Shown here piece after piece: positions 24,417 to 32,873 of a stretch of DNA of 50,300 nucleotides. Source of the stretch: Alphaproteobacteria bacterium (lineage in GTDB: Bacteria > Pseudomonadota > Alphaproteobacteria > Caulobacterales > Hyphomonadaceae); the NCBI GenBank assembly GCA_018969425.1, contig JAGWYJ010000022.1, positions 1 through 50,300 on the forward strand, written 5' to 3'. Every line of letters begins with the position of its first letter. Within the stretch, counting starts at the first letter, position 1. Under the pieces are notes generated by a model. The model saw nothing but the letters and a program-made list of their open reading frames with translations. It searched no databases and was not told the DNA's origin. The position numbers and the translations under genes were made by a program.

Positions 24417-25694
24417 ATGAAACGACGCGCCTTCCTCTCCTCAGCTCTCGCCGCAACGCTCCTGGCCCCGGCGTATGCGCAGCTTCCGGACGCCGATGAT
24501 TCGGATACGGAAGAGTTTCTCTCGGAGATCGAGGCGCTTGGCCTGACGGAGCGGACGACCATCGGAGCGGTGTCCTTCGATTCGGAAACGAAGGCCGTCA
24601 TCCGTCAGGAGGGCGTCCGATCGGAAGGATATCTGCCACGTCTCACATCAGCCGACATCGCAGCGATCCGCGCAAACGATTACTGGAAGACAAGCGACCG
24701 GCCGCCCCCCTCATGGCCGAAGGACGAGCGTGCGCCGGATTACGCGCATCTCGAGCCCCTCGGCCGTCCCGAACCTGCCTTTACCCTGACGGCGGATGTC
24801 CTGAAGACGCTCGCCGACCGCAACGCCTTTTCTCTCGCCGCCCGGCCCGTCACCCTGTTCGGCCTGCGCGGGTGCCGGATCCTCGACGCCCTGCCCGGGG
24901 AGACATGGTCGCCCTCTGTCCGCCTTGAGGCGATACGCCCGGATCATGTCTCCAGCCGGTGCGTCATCGGCCTGTGGCGTCGCAGCGATGATCATCTGCG
25001 GGTGTTTCGCGCCTCAACCGTTCCGGCCGTCCGTCATGTCTATTCGGCCCTCGCCACCGGGGGGTATGGGGCAAGCCTTCTGCCCACTGGGCTTTATGTC
25101 TACCGGACGGGCGATCATCTCGGCGACTATCCGAACAGGATCCAGCGGGGCGCCCTGCGCATCCAGAACGATTACGCGGTTCTGCGCACCGTCAGAAACC
25201 TCACCTTCGACCCCTATGAGGAGACCGCCTTCTGGTCGAGCGGAGCGGCTCACAACATTCATGCTGGCGGAACGGCCGAGCGCTTCAGCTGCGCAGGCTG
25301 TCAGGTGATCCCCGGCGGTTACGGCGGCGCGGACCGGATGATCTCGCAGGGAGACTGGGCGCGCTTTCAGCGAGACGCAGGGCTGAGGCGACCTGATGGA
25401 AGCTTCGCGCCTGAGGGATCGCTGCCGGCGTTCGACTACATGCTGCTGACAGGCGAGGAGGCGGCCCTCGCCGCCGCCGCTCAGCCGGCCTTTCTGAACG
25501 GCTATCGTCGCCTGAGACCCGGAAGCTCGGGGTCGGCGGTCACCCGACTTCAGAAACGCCTTATCGCGCGTCATGGGAGCCGGATAGCCGGACTGCGGGA
25601 CGACGGGCGCTTCGGACTGATGACCTCCATGGGGGTTCTTCTCGAATCCAAGCGCACAACACGGGAATACGCCTCACCGATCGTCATCTCCTGA
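24417..25694 (+). CDS. Secreted protein with peptidoglycan-binding-like C-terminus
   Basis: A 425-residue protein with an N-terminal leader MKRRAFLSSALAATLLAPAYA that looks Sec- or Tat-like (KRRAFL). The middle 330 residues match no family I know; they contain LKTLADRNAFSLAARPVTLFGLRGC, RNLTFDPYEETAFWSSGAAHNIHAGG and a CAGCQVIPGGYGG motif. The Cys-x2-Cys followed by Gly-rich sequence is unusual for an exported protein. The final region, RRLRPGSSGSAVTRLQKRL...DDGRFGLMTSMGV, has the spacing of a PG_binding_1 repeat (G-S-x-G-x-x-V-x-x-L-Q). The gene is divergent from the caspase-like gene with 114 bases between them, so the two may share regulation. The ribosome site is weak. Confidence 0.75.
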   Translation: MKRRAFLSSALAATLLAPAYAQLPDADDSDTEEFLSEIEALGLTERTTIGAVSFDSETKAVIRQEGVRSEGYLPRLTSADIAAIRANDYWKTSDRPPPSWPKDERAPDYAHLEPLGRPEPAFTLTADVLKTLADRNAFSLAARPVTLFGLRGCRILDALPGETWSPSVRLEAIRPDHVSSRCVIGLWRRSDDHLRVFRASTVPAVRHVYSALATGGYGASLLPTGLYVYRTGDHLGDYPNRIQRGALRIQNDYAVLRTVRNLTFDPYEETAFWSSGAAHNIHAGGTAERFSCAGCQVIPGGYGGADRMISQGDWARFQRDAGLRRPDGSFAPEGSLPAFDYMLLTGEEAALAAAAQPAFLNGYRRLRPGSSGSAVTRLQKRLIARHGSRIAGLRDDGRFGLMTSMGVLLESKRTTREYASPIVIS

Positions 25695-25829
25695 TAGATA
25701 AGGCCTCAATCGCCATGCAACGCCGGATCGCGGCGCCCCGCCATGGGTCGACGTCGGCGAAAGAGACGATAAACTCCACGGTCGTCGACCTGTCCTTCTG
25801 ACATCTCAACCGACGGGAGCGCCTGTCTC

Positions 25830-26960
25830 ATGTCCCCCTTGAATGCGGATGACGCCCGAGACGCCGCCCGGCGTCGCCTGCCGCGCTTTCTCTTCGACTA
25901 TGTGGATGGCGGGGCGGGCGAGGAGACGACGCTCCGCGCCAATACCTCCGATCTCTCGAACATCCGTCTTCGTCAGCGCGTCCTGCGGGATGTGGCGGAT
26001 ATCCGCCTCGACACGACATTATTCGGCGAGAAGCTCGCCATGCCGGTTATCCTGGCGCCTGTGGGGCTTGCCGGCATGCTCGCCCGTCGCGGCGAGGTGC
26101 AGGCGGCGCGCGCGGCGCGCGCGAGCGGGGTCCCCTTCACCCTCTCCACCGTCTCCCTGTGTCCCATCTCTGAGGTGGCCAGCGCCGTCTCGGGCGGCCT
26201 GTGGTTTCAGCTCTACGTACTCAGGGATCGCGGCTTCATGGCTGACGCACTCGAGCGGGCCAAGGCGGCGGGGGTGCGTGTTCTGGTCTTCACGGTCGAC
26301 ATGCCCGTCCCCGGCGCGCGCCGGCGCGATGCGCGCTCGGGCATGAGCGGCCCCAACGGACCGGCGCGGCGCCTGCTTCAGGCGTTCGGCAAACCCCGCT
26401 GGGCGGTCGATGTCGGGCTCTTCGGCCGGCCGCACACCCTGGGCGGAGTTTCAGCCTATCTTGGACGCGCCACGGGCCTCACGGACTATATCGGCTGGCT
26501 TGGCGACAATTTCGATCCTTCGATCAGCTGGAGCGATCTCGAATGGATCCGCAGCAGCTGGGAAGGCCCCATCATCATCAAGGGCGTGCTCGATCCGGAG
26601 GACGCCCGTGAGGCCCGCCGCTTCGGAGCGGACGGCCTCGTCGTCTCCAACCATGGCGGCCGTCAGCTCGAAGGCGCGCTCTCGACGACCCGCGCCCTGC
26701 CAGCCATCGCCGACGCCGTCGGCTCGGACATGGTCGTCCTCGCCGACTCGGGCGTTCGCTCAGGTCTCGACGTGGTTCGTATGATGGCTCTCGGAGCGCG
26801 AGCCGTGATGATCGGACGCGCAGCCGCCTACGCGCTGGCCGCCGGAGGGGAGGCGGGCGTAAGCGCCCTTCTCGAAGGCTTTGCCCGCGACATGAAGGCG
26901 AGCCTCGCCCTGTCGGGCGTCCGGTCGGTGGGCGATATCTCCGGTGATATCCTCGCCTGA
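25830..26960 (+). CDS. lldD: FMN-dependent L-lactate dehydrogenase
   Basis: A 376-residue alpha-hydroxy-acid dehydrogenase of TIM-barrel fold. Motifs include [23 protein letters not shown] (N-terminal signature), [86 protein letters not shown] (catalytic His275 with the conserved Arg) and [21 protein letters not shown] for FMN phosphate binding. It oxidises L-lactate to pyruvate and passes electrons to the membrane quinone pool or a cytochrome. A lipoprotein cytochrome c follows 84 bases downstream on the same strand. A different 2-hydroxy-acid substrate (for example mandelate or glycolate) cannot be excluded. GGGAG lies at about 10 bases from ATG 25830. Confidence 0.92.
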   Translation: MSPLNADDARDAARRRLPRFLFDYVDGGAGEETTLRANTSDLSNIRLRQRVLRDVADIRLDTTLFGEKLAMPVILAPVGLAGMLARRGEVQAARAARASGVPFTLSTVSLCPISEVASAVSGGLWFQLYVLRDRGFMADALERAKAAGVRVLVFTVDMPVPGARRRDARSGMSGPNGPARRLLQAFGKPRWAVDVGLFGRPHTLGGVSAYLGRATGLTDYIGWLGDNFDPSISWSDLEWIRSSWEGPIIIKGVLDPEDAREARRFGADGLVVSNHGGRQLEGALSTTRALPAIADAVGSDMVVLADSGVRSGLDVVRMMALGARAVMIGRAAAYALAAGGEAGVSALLEGFARDMKASLALSGVRSVGDISGDILA

Positions 26961-27044
26961 CCGAAGCGCATCAGGGGAGGTTCTCCAGCCTTCCTGTTTG
27001 TGCTCAAAGCTGTCGGACAAAAGGGCCTCCGGGGAGAGATGGAG

Positions 27045-27539
27045 ATGACCAGACGAAACATGCATCTTTCGGGAGCGCTGGTGATCGCGCTCGCTCTTGC
27101 CGCTTGCGGCGAAGGAGGCTCGCCGACGCCCGCCGCCGAAACGACGCAGACGCAGGCGGCCGAGCCGCCAGCCCCCTCCGTTCCTGCACTGACGCTTTCA
27201 GACCTCCCGGCGCCCTATAACGAAGCCGATCTCGAACGCGGCAAGGCGGTCTTCGCCAAATGCCGCAATTGTCACTCGCTCGTAGCCGCCGAAGGCGCCC
27301 GGGTGGGCCCCAATCTTCACGGCGTCTTCGAACGCCCGACCGCCTCGGCCGACGGCTTCAGATATTCTCCCGCCCTCGCCGAGTGGCCCGAGGAGACCTG
27401 GCGTCCGGACCTTCTGGAAAGGTGGCTTGAGAAGCCCAAGGATTTCCTTCCCGGGAGCTCGATGTTCTTCAACGGCATCGATGATCCCGACGATCGGCGG
27501 GATGTGATCGCCTTCCTGCTCATCGAAACACGTCGCTGA
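27045..27539 (+). CDS. Lipoprotein class I cytochrome c
   Basis: A 164-residue protein. I chose ATG 27045 because GGGGAG (27031-27036) then has 8-base spacing; the ATG at 27039 would be too close. The leader ends in lipobox LAAC at Cys21, so the protein is anchored to a membrane. A linker rich in Pro, Ala and Thr is followed by one haem site CRNCH (Cys73, Cys76, His77), then VGPNLHGVFERP and a probable axial Met in PGSSMFFNGIDD. This matches cytochrome c2/c552-like carriers. Lying after lldD, it may take electrons from lactate oxidation, but this is inferred from position only. The gene order on the plus strand continues into a serine hydrolase gene 62 bases on. Confidence 0.9.
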   Translation: MTRRNMHLSGALVIALALAACGEGGSPTPAAETTQTQAAEPPAPSVPALTLSDLPAPYNEADLERGKAVFAKCRNCHSLVAAEGARVGPNLHGVFERPTASADGFRYSPALAEWPEETWRPDLLERWLEKPKDFLPGSSMFFNGIDDPDDRRDVIAFLLIETRR

Positions 27540-27601
27540 GACCGGGAGAGGACCGCAACCGCCATCGATCCGCCGCCATCCGCAAAGAGAGGTTTGACCC
27601 C

Positions 27602-28681
27602 ATGACGATGCGCCGACTGTTCAGAGGCCTTCTTCTGGCGCCGCTCGTGTGTCTCGCCGCCGCTCATGCGCAGGCGCCGTCCGGCGATCTTCGCTCAGCG
27701 CAAACCGAGCGCATCGAGGCCGCAGCCCGGACCTTCATGAAGGACACCGGTATCGCGAACATGTCCTTCCTGCTGATGCGCGGAGAGACGGTCCTCATGA
27801 GACGCGACTACGGCGCCTATGATGAGACGACCGTTCTCCCTCTGGCCTCAGCGACGAAGTGGGTCACGGGCGCCATGATCATGCGCAGCGTCGATCGCGG
27901 CGAACTCAGTCTCGACGCCAGCATCGGAACCTACGTGTCCGGACTTCCCGGCACGCATGCGGGTCTCAGGGTGAGAGAGCTCCTCTCCTACACCGCCGGC
28001 CTTCCCTCACTGGCCGATGGGGGCGGAGACATCGCGCAGAATAAACGCATCGCGATGGATGAAGCGGTTCGCGCCCTCGCGTCGCGGCCTCCTTCGACCC
28101 CTCCGTCAACAAGTTTCGCGTATGGCGGCCCCGACTTCCAGTTCCTGGGGGCGGCTCTTGAAGCGAAGACCGGCTCGACATGGGCCTCCGTGTTTGACGA
28201 AGCCTTCGCACGTCCCATGGGGCTATCGCCCTTTTACTGGAGCAACCCGAAGGGACCCAATCCGCCTAACACGGTCACCAATCCCCTTCTGCAGGGCGGC
28301 GCCGCAACGACGCTAACGGCGTATGGCCGTTTCCTGACCATGATCGCAGGAAAGGGCGTGTTCGAGGGACGGCGCTATCTGAGCGAAGCTGCGATCCGCC
28401 GCATGGAGGAGAGCGCGACCGACGGCCTGACCCTCCGCTATGTGCCGGAAGGCGCGCCGGACGGGGCGGCCTACAATCTCGCTCACTGGTGCGAGCGCCC
28501 CGCCCCGTCGGGATGTCTCATGCTGTCAAGTCCGGGCGCTTTCGGCGTCTATCCCTGGATCGATCGGCCAAACGGCCTTCACGGCGTCATCTTTGTGGAG
28601 GACCGCCTGGCGCGTATCGCCGATGAAGCGAGAGCCTTTCGGGACGACATGATCGCCTCGGCCCGTTCGGGCGCACAGTGA
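27602..28681 (+). CDS. Secreted serine hydrolase of the beta-lactamase/PBP-like family
   Basis: A 359-residue protein with a signal peptide (RLFRGLLLAPLVCLAAAHAQA). The active-site S-x-x-K is Ser83-Ala-Thr-Lys86 in PLASATKWVTG. LSYTAGLPSLADGG follows the fold's usual H/Y-TSG-like motif. FAYGGPDFQFLGAALEA holds the Tyr-x-N-equivalent segment, here with YGG in place of YSN. The rest (GYG-type NPLLQGGAATTLTAYGRFL, HWCERPA) is typical of class C-like EstB/AmpC-fold esterases rather than true beta-lactamases. The substrate is unknown: peptidoglycan stem peptides or esters are plausible. ATG 27602 is preceded by GAGAGG, and a second ATG is two codons in. Confidence 0.85.
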   Translation: MTMRRLFRGLLLAPLVCLAAAHAQAPSGDLRSAQTERIEAAARTFMKDTGIANMSFLLMRGETVLMRRDYGAYDETTVLPLASATKWVTGAMIMRSVDRGELSLDASIGTYVSGLPGTHAGLRVRELLSYTAGLPSLADGGGDIAQNKRIAMDEAVRALASRPPSTPPSTSFAYGGPDFQFLGAALEAKTGSTWASVFDEAFARPMGLSPFYWSNPKGPNPPNTVTNPLLQGGAATTLTAYGRFLTMIAGKGVFEGRRYLSEAAIRRMEESATDGLTLRYVPEGAPDGAAYNLAHWCERPAPSGCLMLSSPGAFGVYPWIDRPNGLHGVIFVEDRLARIADEARAFRDDMIASARSGAQ

Positions 28682-28884
28682 CGGACACATTCTTCGGCGA
28701 GGCGTCGATCGGTCGATCAAGTGACGATTGGCGAGCTCTGCGTGCTCCCGATCAGCGGACGCCCACCATGCCTGAGTCACGGCCGAGGCTGGCGCTGACC
28801 GACCCGTTCAGGACGGCGCGCTGAGACGGGCTCAGAGCACACGCTTGAGGTCTGAGCGATGGAGACGAGGACCTCCGCCCGAGA

Positions 28885-29670
28885 TCAGGCGTCGTAGCCG
28901 GGAAGCTCCCGATCGAGCTTGCGCAGGCACCCAGGCCAGGCGAGCTGTCCGGCGCCGCCGAAGCCGCGGGCCATCTGGCCGCGGACGGTCTCGATCGCCG
29001 CATCCGGAGCGAGGCGCGCCTTGTCCCGGCCGCCGGACAGGGCGAGGACCTGCATCCGGCAGGCGCGCTCCAGATAGAAAATGCCCATCCAGCACTCCGC
29101 CGCCGTCTCACCGACCGCCAGCGTGCCATGGTTCCAGAGGAGCATCAGCTTCTTCGATCCGAGGTCGGCGACCAGACGCTCACGTTCGTCGAGGTCCAGG
29201 GCGATGCCCTCATAGTCATGATAGCTCAGATGCGGGAGGGCGATCAGCGCATGCTGGCTGAGCGGCAGCAGCCCTTCGTTCTGAGCCGAGACGGCCACAC
29301 CCTGGTCCGTGTGGAGATGGAGCACGAACTTCGCATCCTCCCGGGCCGAGTGGATCGCCGAGTGAATGGTGAACCCCGCCGGGTTCACGAAGTAATCGGA
29401 CGGCTCGACGATGTTCCCCTCGAGGTCGATCTTCACCAGCGAAGAGGCGGTGATCTCCCCGAAGAACATCCCGTAGGGATTGATGAGAAAGTGATGCTCA
29501 GGTCCCGGCACGCGAGCGGAAATATGTGTGAAGATGGCGTCATCCCAGCCATAGGCGGCCACAAGCCTGTAGAGAGCGGCCAGATCGACCCGGACCTGCC
29601 ACTCTTCCGGGCTTACCCGCTCGCGAACCGAAGACCCTTTCGAAGACAAGGCCTTAACGTCATCCGCCAT
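28885..29670 (-). CDS. Class II aldolase/adducin-family protein
   Basis: A 261-residue protein. The start at 29670 (MADDVKALSSKGSSVRERVS) has GGGAG at 6 bases. An upstream extension in the same frame looks non-coding. The fold is indicated by VDLAALYRLVAAYGWDDAIFTHISARVP, FLINPYGMFFGEITASSLVKIDLEGNIV, FTIHSAIHSAREDAKFVLHLHTDQGVAVSAQ (with the HxH metal-binding pair) and LMLLWNHGTLAVGETAAECW. The family uses a divalent metal to cleave or epimerise phospho-sugars, or serves as a non-enzymatic adducin-like head; the substrate here cannot be named. It is convergent with the serine hydrolase and divergent from nadK. Confidence 0.9.
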   Translation of the reverse strand: MADDVKALSSKGSSVRERVSPEEWQVRVDLAALYRLVAAYGWDDAIFTHISARVPGPEHHFLINPYGMFFGEITASSLVKIDLEGNIVEPSDYFVNPAGFTIHSAIHSAREDAKFVLHLHTDQGVAVSAQNEGLLPLSQHALIALPHLSYHDYEGIALDLDERERLVADLGSKKLMLLWNHGTLAVGETAAECWMGIFYLERACRMQVLALSGGRDKARLAPDAAIETVRGQMARGFGGAGQLAWPGCLRKLDRELPGYDA

Positions 29671-29924
29671 GAGTATCTCCCTCGACGATCCTGGTTCGGG
29701 GGGATAGCCCGCCGGAACCCGATGATCCTGAACCTTGACCGGATGGTCGCAGACCCGGCCCTCCAGAGCAACCCTTGCCGCGGACGGAACGCTAATCGGG
29801 ACCTCAGGCCAGACACGCCCATCCTGACCCCGCGGGCGCCCCCCCAAGATCCCCCAAGATAATGGATGCGGTTTGATCCCCCGTGACCTAGTGTGGAAGG
29901 TGTTTGACCTTCTGGAGCGTCCTC

Positions 29925-30698
29925 ATGGCCGCCAGCGGACTGAAAATCCATTTCACGGCGTCGGAGAAGCCCGCCGCCCGCGCGGCGCTGACCGCCATGA
30001 CGCGGCGCTACGGTCAAAGCGCTCCGGAGGACGCTGACGTGATCGTCGCCCTGGGCGGCGACGGATGGATGCTCGAAGTGCTCCGCGGACGCCTCGCCGA
30101 TCGCCGGCCGGTCTACGGGATGCATCGCGGCACGGTGGGCTTCCTGATGAACGAATACGCCGAGGAGGACCTGCCCGCACGCCTGGATGCGGCGGTTCGG
30201 GTGGTCATTCATCCTCTCGAGATGCAGGCGAGGGATAACGCCGGCGGACGCCACACGCTTCTCGCCATCAACGAGGTGTCTCTTCTTCGACAGACCTCGC
30301 AGACCGCGCGCCTTCGTATCTCAGTCGACGGCAGGGAGCGTCTGAGCGAACTCTCGGCGGACGGCGTAATCCTCGCCACGCCCGCCGGCTCGACCGCTTA
30401 TAACCTGTCCGCCCACGGGCCCATCCTGCCGCTTGGGGCGAACCTCCTTGCCCTGACACCGATCTCTCCCTTCCGGCCGCGACGCTGGCGAGGCGCGCTT
30501 CTGCGCCATGACGCGCAGGTAAGGATCGAGGTGCTGGAGGCCGATCGCCGGGTTGTGGCGGCGTCTGCGGACACCCAGGAGGTTCGTGACGTAGCGGAAG
30601 TGAACATCCGGGAAGACAGAAGTCGGCCCTTAACCATGCTTTTTGACGAAGGTCGGGCCCTGGATGAACGGATCCTTCAGGAACAGTTTTCATTCTGA
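29925..30698 (+). CDS. nadK: NAD kinase
   Basis: A 257-residue enzyme, the short bacterial form. ATG 29925 has GGAG at 7 bases. The GGDG motif (Gly44-Gly45-Asp46-Gly47 in [11 protein letters not shown]) binds the substrate NAD and [34 protein letters not shown] and [25 protein letters not shown] complete the NAD kinase signature. It phosphorylates NAD to NADP and so sets the cell's reducing-power supply. It lies between two unrelated genes, and the Hpt gene 66 bases downstream may be co-transcribed. Confidence 0.94.
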   Translation: MAASGLKIHFTASEKPAARAALTAMTRRYGQSAPEDADVIVALGGDGWMLEVLRGRLADRRPVYGMHRGTVGFLMNEYAEEDLPARLDAAVRVVIHPLEMQARDNAGGRHTLLAINEVSLLRQTSQTARLRISVDGRERLSELSADGVILATPAGSTAYNLSAHGPILPLGANLLALTPISPFRPRRWRGALLRHDAQVRIEVLEADRRVVAASADTQEVRDVAEVNIREDRSRPLTMLFDEGRALDERILQEQFSF

Positions 30699-30764
30699 CT
30701 TGATCGGGGTCAGACGCCGACTCGTAACGAGACCCAACATTCGCGCACAAACTGCAGAGACGAC

Positions 30765-31226
30765 ATGCGAGAGCCGAACTCGAACACTCCGGACATTGAG
30801 ACCGATCGCCGGCCGGTCATCAGCGAAGAGGCGATCGCGCGCGCCCAGGAGGCGGTCGACCGTCTGTCGGCGCGATTTGACGACTGGATGGCCGAAGAAG
30901 TCCGCCGGATGTCCGACGCCTGGTTCGCCTGCCAAAGCGCTCACGGATCCGACGAAACTCTCGAGACGCTTCACCGTTGCGCGCACGATCTCAAGGGATT
31001 GGGGCCCACCTGCGGCTATCCCCTGATCGGAGAGCTGGGGGCGGAGATCTGCCGCCTGACCAGCCCGGCGGTGCGGCGCGGCGATATCGTCTTCAAGCCC
31101 GACCTGGTGCGCGAACACGCCGAGGCCGTCCAGATCGCCCTCGCCTCCCGCATTCGCAGCGCCGAAGCGCCGGAAGGATCGGCCATGCTGGCGCGTCTCG
31201 CGGCCCGTCGGACGCTCTCGCGCTGA
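30765..31226 (+). CDS. Stand-alone histidine phosphotransfer (Hpt) domain protein
   Basis: A 153-residue protein. Predicted helices flank the phospho-accepting His74 in LHRCAHDLKGLGPTCGYPLIGELG, which fits the Hpt consensus (H-D-L-K-G). The N-terminal 60 residues include another amphipathic helix (EEAIARAQEAVDRLSARFDDWM), and the C-terminus is basic. It carries no kinase domain, so it should relay phosphate between a hybrid kinase and a response regulator. No partner kinase with a receiver is in this window; the NarL-type system at 8888-11378 does not need an Hpt. Its location near EAL- and DUF2336-like genes suggests a cell-cycle or surface-signalling role, but that is only contextual. Confidence 0.8.
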   Translation: MREPNSNTPDIETDRRPVISEEAIARAQEAVDRLSARFDDWMAEEVRRMSDAWFACQSAHGSDETLETLHRCAHDLKGLGPTCGYPLIGELGAEICRLTSPAVRRGDIVFKPDLVREHAEAVQIALASRIRSAEAPEGSAMLARLAARRTLSR

Positions 31227-31260
31227 TCCGATCAGAGCGGACCTTCGCCCCGAGGGTCCC

Positions 31261-32046
31261 TCAGCTCATCACCCGTTCGATCGCTTCCTCGACAAGGGAG
31301 TAGCCTGCCTCCGCAGGGATGCGCAGAATGCGCTGTCCGTCCCGGTCGATAAGCTCGGGCTCCACGGTGACGATGCGGCGACCGCGCGCCGAGCGCTCCG
31401 CCTCGGCGACATTGGCGGCCGACGCCAGAAGTTCGAGATTAAGGCGGGTGGGGAACATCAGCTTGGTCTCCCCTTTCAGTCTCTGCTCGAGCACAGCGGC
31501 GGGAGACACCCATCCGTGATCGATCGCTTCGCGGCCGTCATGATGGGCGACCTGAAGCTCAGGCGCGACAGCGAGGAAAAAATGGGTATCGAACCGCCGG
31601 GGCTCAAATGCCGGCGTGATCCAGTGCGCGAAGGGGGCCAGCCGGTCCAGCGTCAGGCGCAGTCCCGCCTCCTTCACCATCCGTAAAAACACCGAACTGT
31701 CGGCTTCAACCTCGGGACGAAAGCGCCCCAGTCGCGCGCAGACCTCGGCGTCCGGAACCCGCCCGTCTGCCCGGTCCTCCGCCAGCAGGAGCCCCGATTC
31801 CTCAAACGTCTCGCGGGCCGCAGCGATGCGCAGCGAGCGCTCATAAGCGCTGTAGCTGCCGTCGGAAAACTCCTGCCAGGCCTCGTCCGCGTCCGCCCCG
31901 GCGACCTTGCCCCCGGGGAAAACCCAGGCGCTGGCCCCGAAGGCCATGCCGGAGCTCCTGCGCACCATCAGGACCTCGAGCTCAGGAGCGTCACGGACCA
32001 GAAGAACCGTGGCGGCCGGCTTCGGATGAGGGGGGGCCTCGGTCAT
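31261..32046 (-). CDS. Nudix hydrolase with interrupted Nudix box
   Basis: A 261-residue cytoplasmic enzyme. The N-terminal sheet begins AATVLLVRDAPELEVLMVRR. The Nudix box begins at WVFPGGKVAG (Gly45-Gly46) and ends at RETFEESGLLL (Arg78-Glu79, Glu82-Glu83, Gly85). About 25 residues lie between GGK and the R-E-x-x-E-E-x-G part, longer than the usual seven, as in NUDT7/NUDT19-type CoA pyrophosphatases. The later PFAHWITPAFEPRRFDTHFFLA is also found in that group. It probably cleaves nucleoside-diphosphate-X compounds, perhaps CoA derivatives, but no activity can be asserted. It is divergent from the EAL-like gene and convergent with the Hpt gene. Confidence 0.87.
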   Translation of the reverse strand: MTEAPPHPKPAATVLLVRDAPELEVLMVRRSSGMAFGASAWVFPGGKVAGADADEAWQEFSDGSYSAYERSLRIAAARETFEESGLLLAEDRADGRVPDAEVCARLGRFRPEVEADSSVFLRMVKEAGLRLTLDRLAPFAHWITPAFEPRRFDTHFFLAVAPELQVAHHDGREAIDHGWVSPAAVLEQRLKGETKLMFPTRLNLELLASAANVAEAERSARGRRIVTVEPELIDRDGQRILRIPAEAGYSLVEEAIERVMS

Positions 32047-32103
32047 TCGCTACCTCCACGGATGGGATTTGATCAAAATTCACCGATCGGCTTTGTCCGG
32101 ACC

Positions 32104-32138
32104 TTCAGCCTGACGTGTTAATCACAAAGCAGGCTGAA
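32104..32138. promoter_or_regulatory. Perfect 9-bp inverted repeat in the leader of the EAL-like gene
   Basis: TTCAGCCTG (32104-32112) and CAGGCTGAA (32130-32138) are exact reverse complements separated by 17 bases. They lie between the divergent Nudix and EAL-like genes, 24 bases before the chosen ATG. It could be an operator or a stem-loop in the 5' leader. It is not a terminator, since no gene reads into it. Confidence 0.4.
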
Positions 32139-32162
32139 AAGACAACCGGAACGGACAAGTCC

Positions 32163-32861
32163 ATGGCAGACGTGCGCGTCCCCCATCTCAGGATCGTGCC
32201 GCGCGATCCCGCGCCGGCGCAGACGCGCAGCCCGCGCATCCGCTTCCGGCCGATCGTCCAGCTTCGCGACGGCTGCGCCTTCGGCGTCCACGCCGAGACC
32301 GAATTCAACTTCGAAGACGCCTGCCGCCCGAGCGACATGTTCTCTCCCTCTCCCCCGTCTGCGGCCGCCTGGCTCGGAGAGACGATCGAACGGATCGCCC
32401 GCCTCGCGGAGCGCATGGGACAGCAGGACCGTCCCATTTCCCTGACCGCGCCGCTTGCAGCGCTGGCCGACCCCGACACCCCGATGGCCGCCGAGGCCGG
32501 CGCCCGACGCAGCCGTCTCCTGCCTCAGGAAATCCGGATCGACTTCGCCGACGCCTCGGTCTGCGCCCTGGAGGATCAGGGTCTCGAGCGGCTCGAGGCC
32601 GTTCACGCGCGCGGATTCCGCATCGGCCTCGACGCCCGCCGCGGCTGGCGCACCCCCATGGGCGTCAGGGCGCGCACCATCATTGAGGCCGTCCGTCTCG
32701 ATCCGGCGATCTATCGGGAGCTTGGAACGCCGGTTTCACGCCTCGAGGCGGCGTCCGCCGAAGGCGTCGCGCTGATCGCGGAGAACGTTCACTGGCGGGA
32801 TGCGGCCGAACTCGAAAAGCTGCACATAGGCTTCGCCCTCAACCCTCGCGCCGACAGCTGA
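32163..32861 (+). CDS. Degenerate EAL-domain-like protein, predicted inactive
   Basis: A 232-residue protein that follows the EAL fold order. RFRPIVQLRDGCAFGVHAETEFN replaces the usual YQPIV-x8-G-x-EAL-x-RW. LPQEIRIDFADASVCALEDQ aligns with the E-I/L-T-E strand. FRIGLDARRGWRTP replaces the A-L-D-D-F-G-T-G loop. IIEAVRLDPAIYREL matches the KID-like strand. VALIAENVHWRDAAELEKLHIGFA matches IAEGVET. The catalytic metal residues are absent or substituted (no EAL, DARRG instead of DDFGT), so c-di-GMP phosphodiesterase activity is unlikely. Such proteins can bind c-di-GMP or act as adaptors. ATG 32163 was chosen over a GTG at 32115 because the latter lies inside an inverted repeat; the ribosome site is weak in both cases. 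Confidence 0.65.
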   Translation: MADVRVPHLRIVPRDPAPAQTRSPRIRFRPIVQLRDGCAFGVHAETEFNFEDACRPSDMFSPSPPSAAAWLGETIERIARLAERMGQQDRPISLTAPLAALADPDTPMAAEAGARRSRLLPQEIRIDFADASVCALEDQGLERLEAVHARGFRIGLDARRGWRTPMGVRARTIIEAVRLDPAIYRELGTPVSRLEAASAEGVALIAENVHWRDAAELEKLHIGFALNPRADS

Positions 32862-32873
32862 GGCGCAAAAGCC

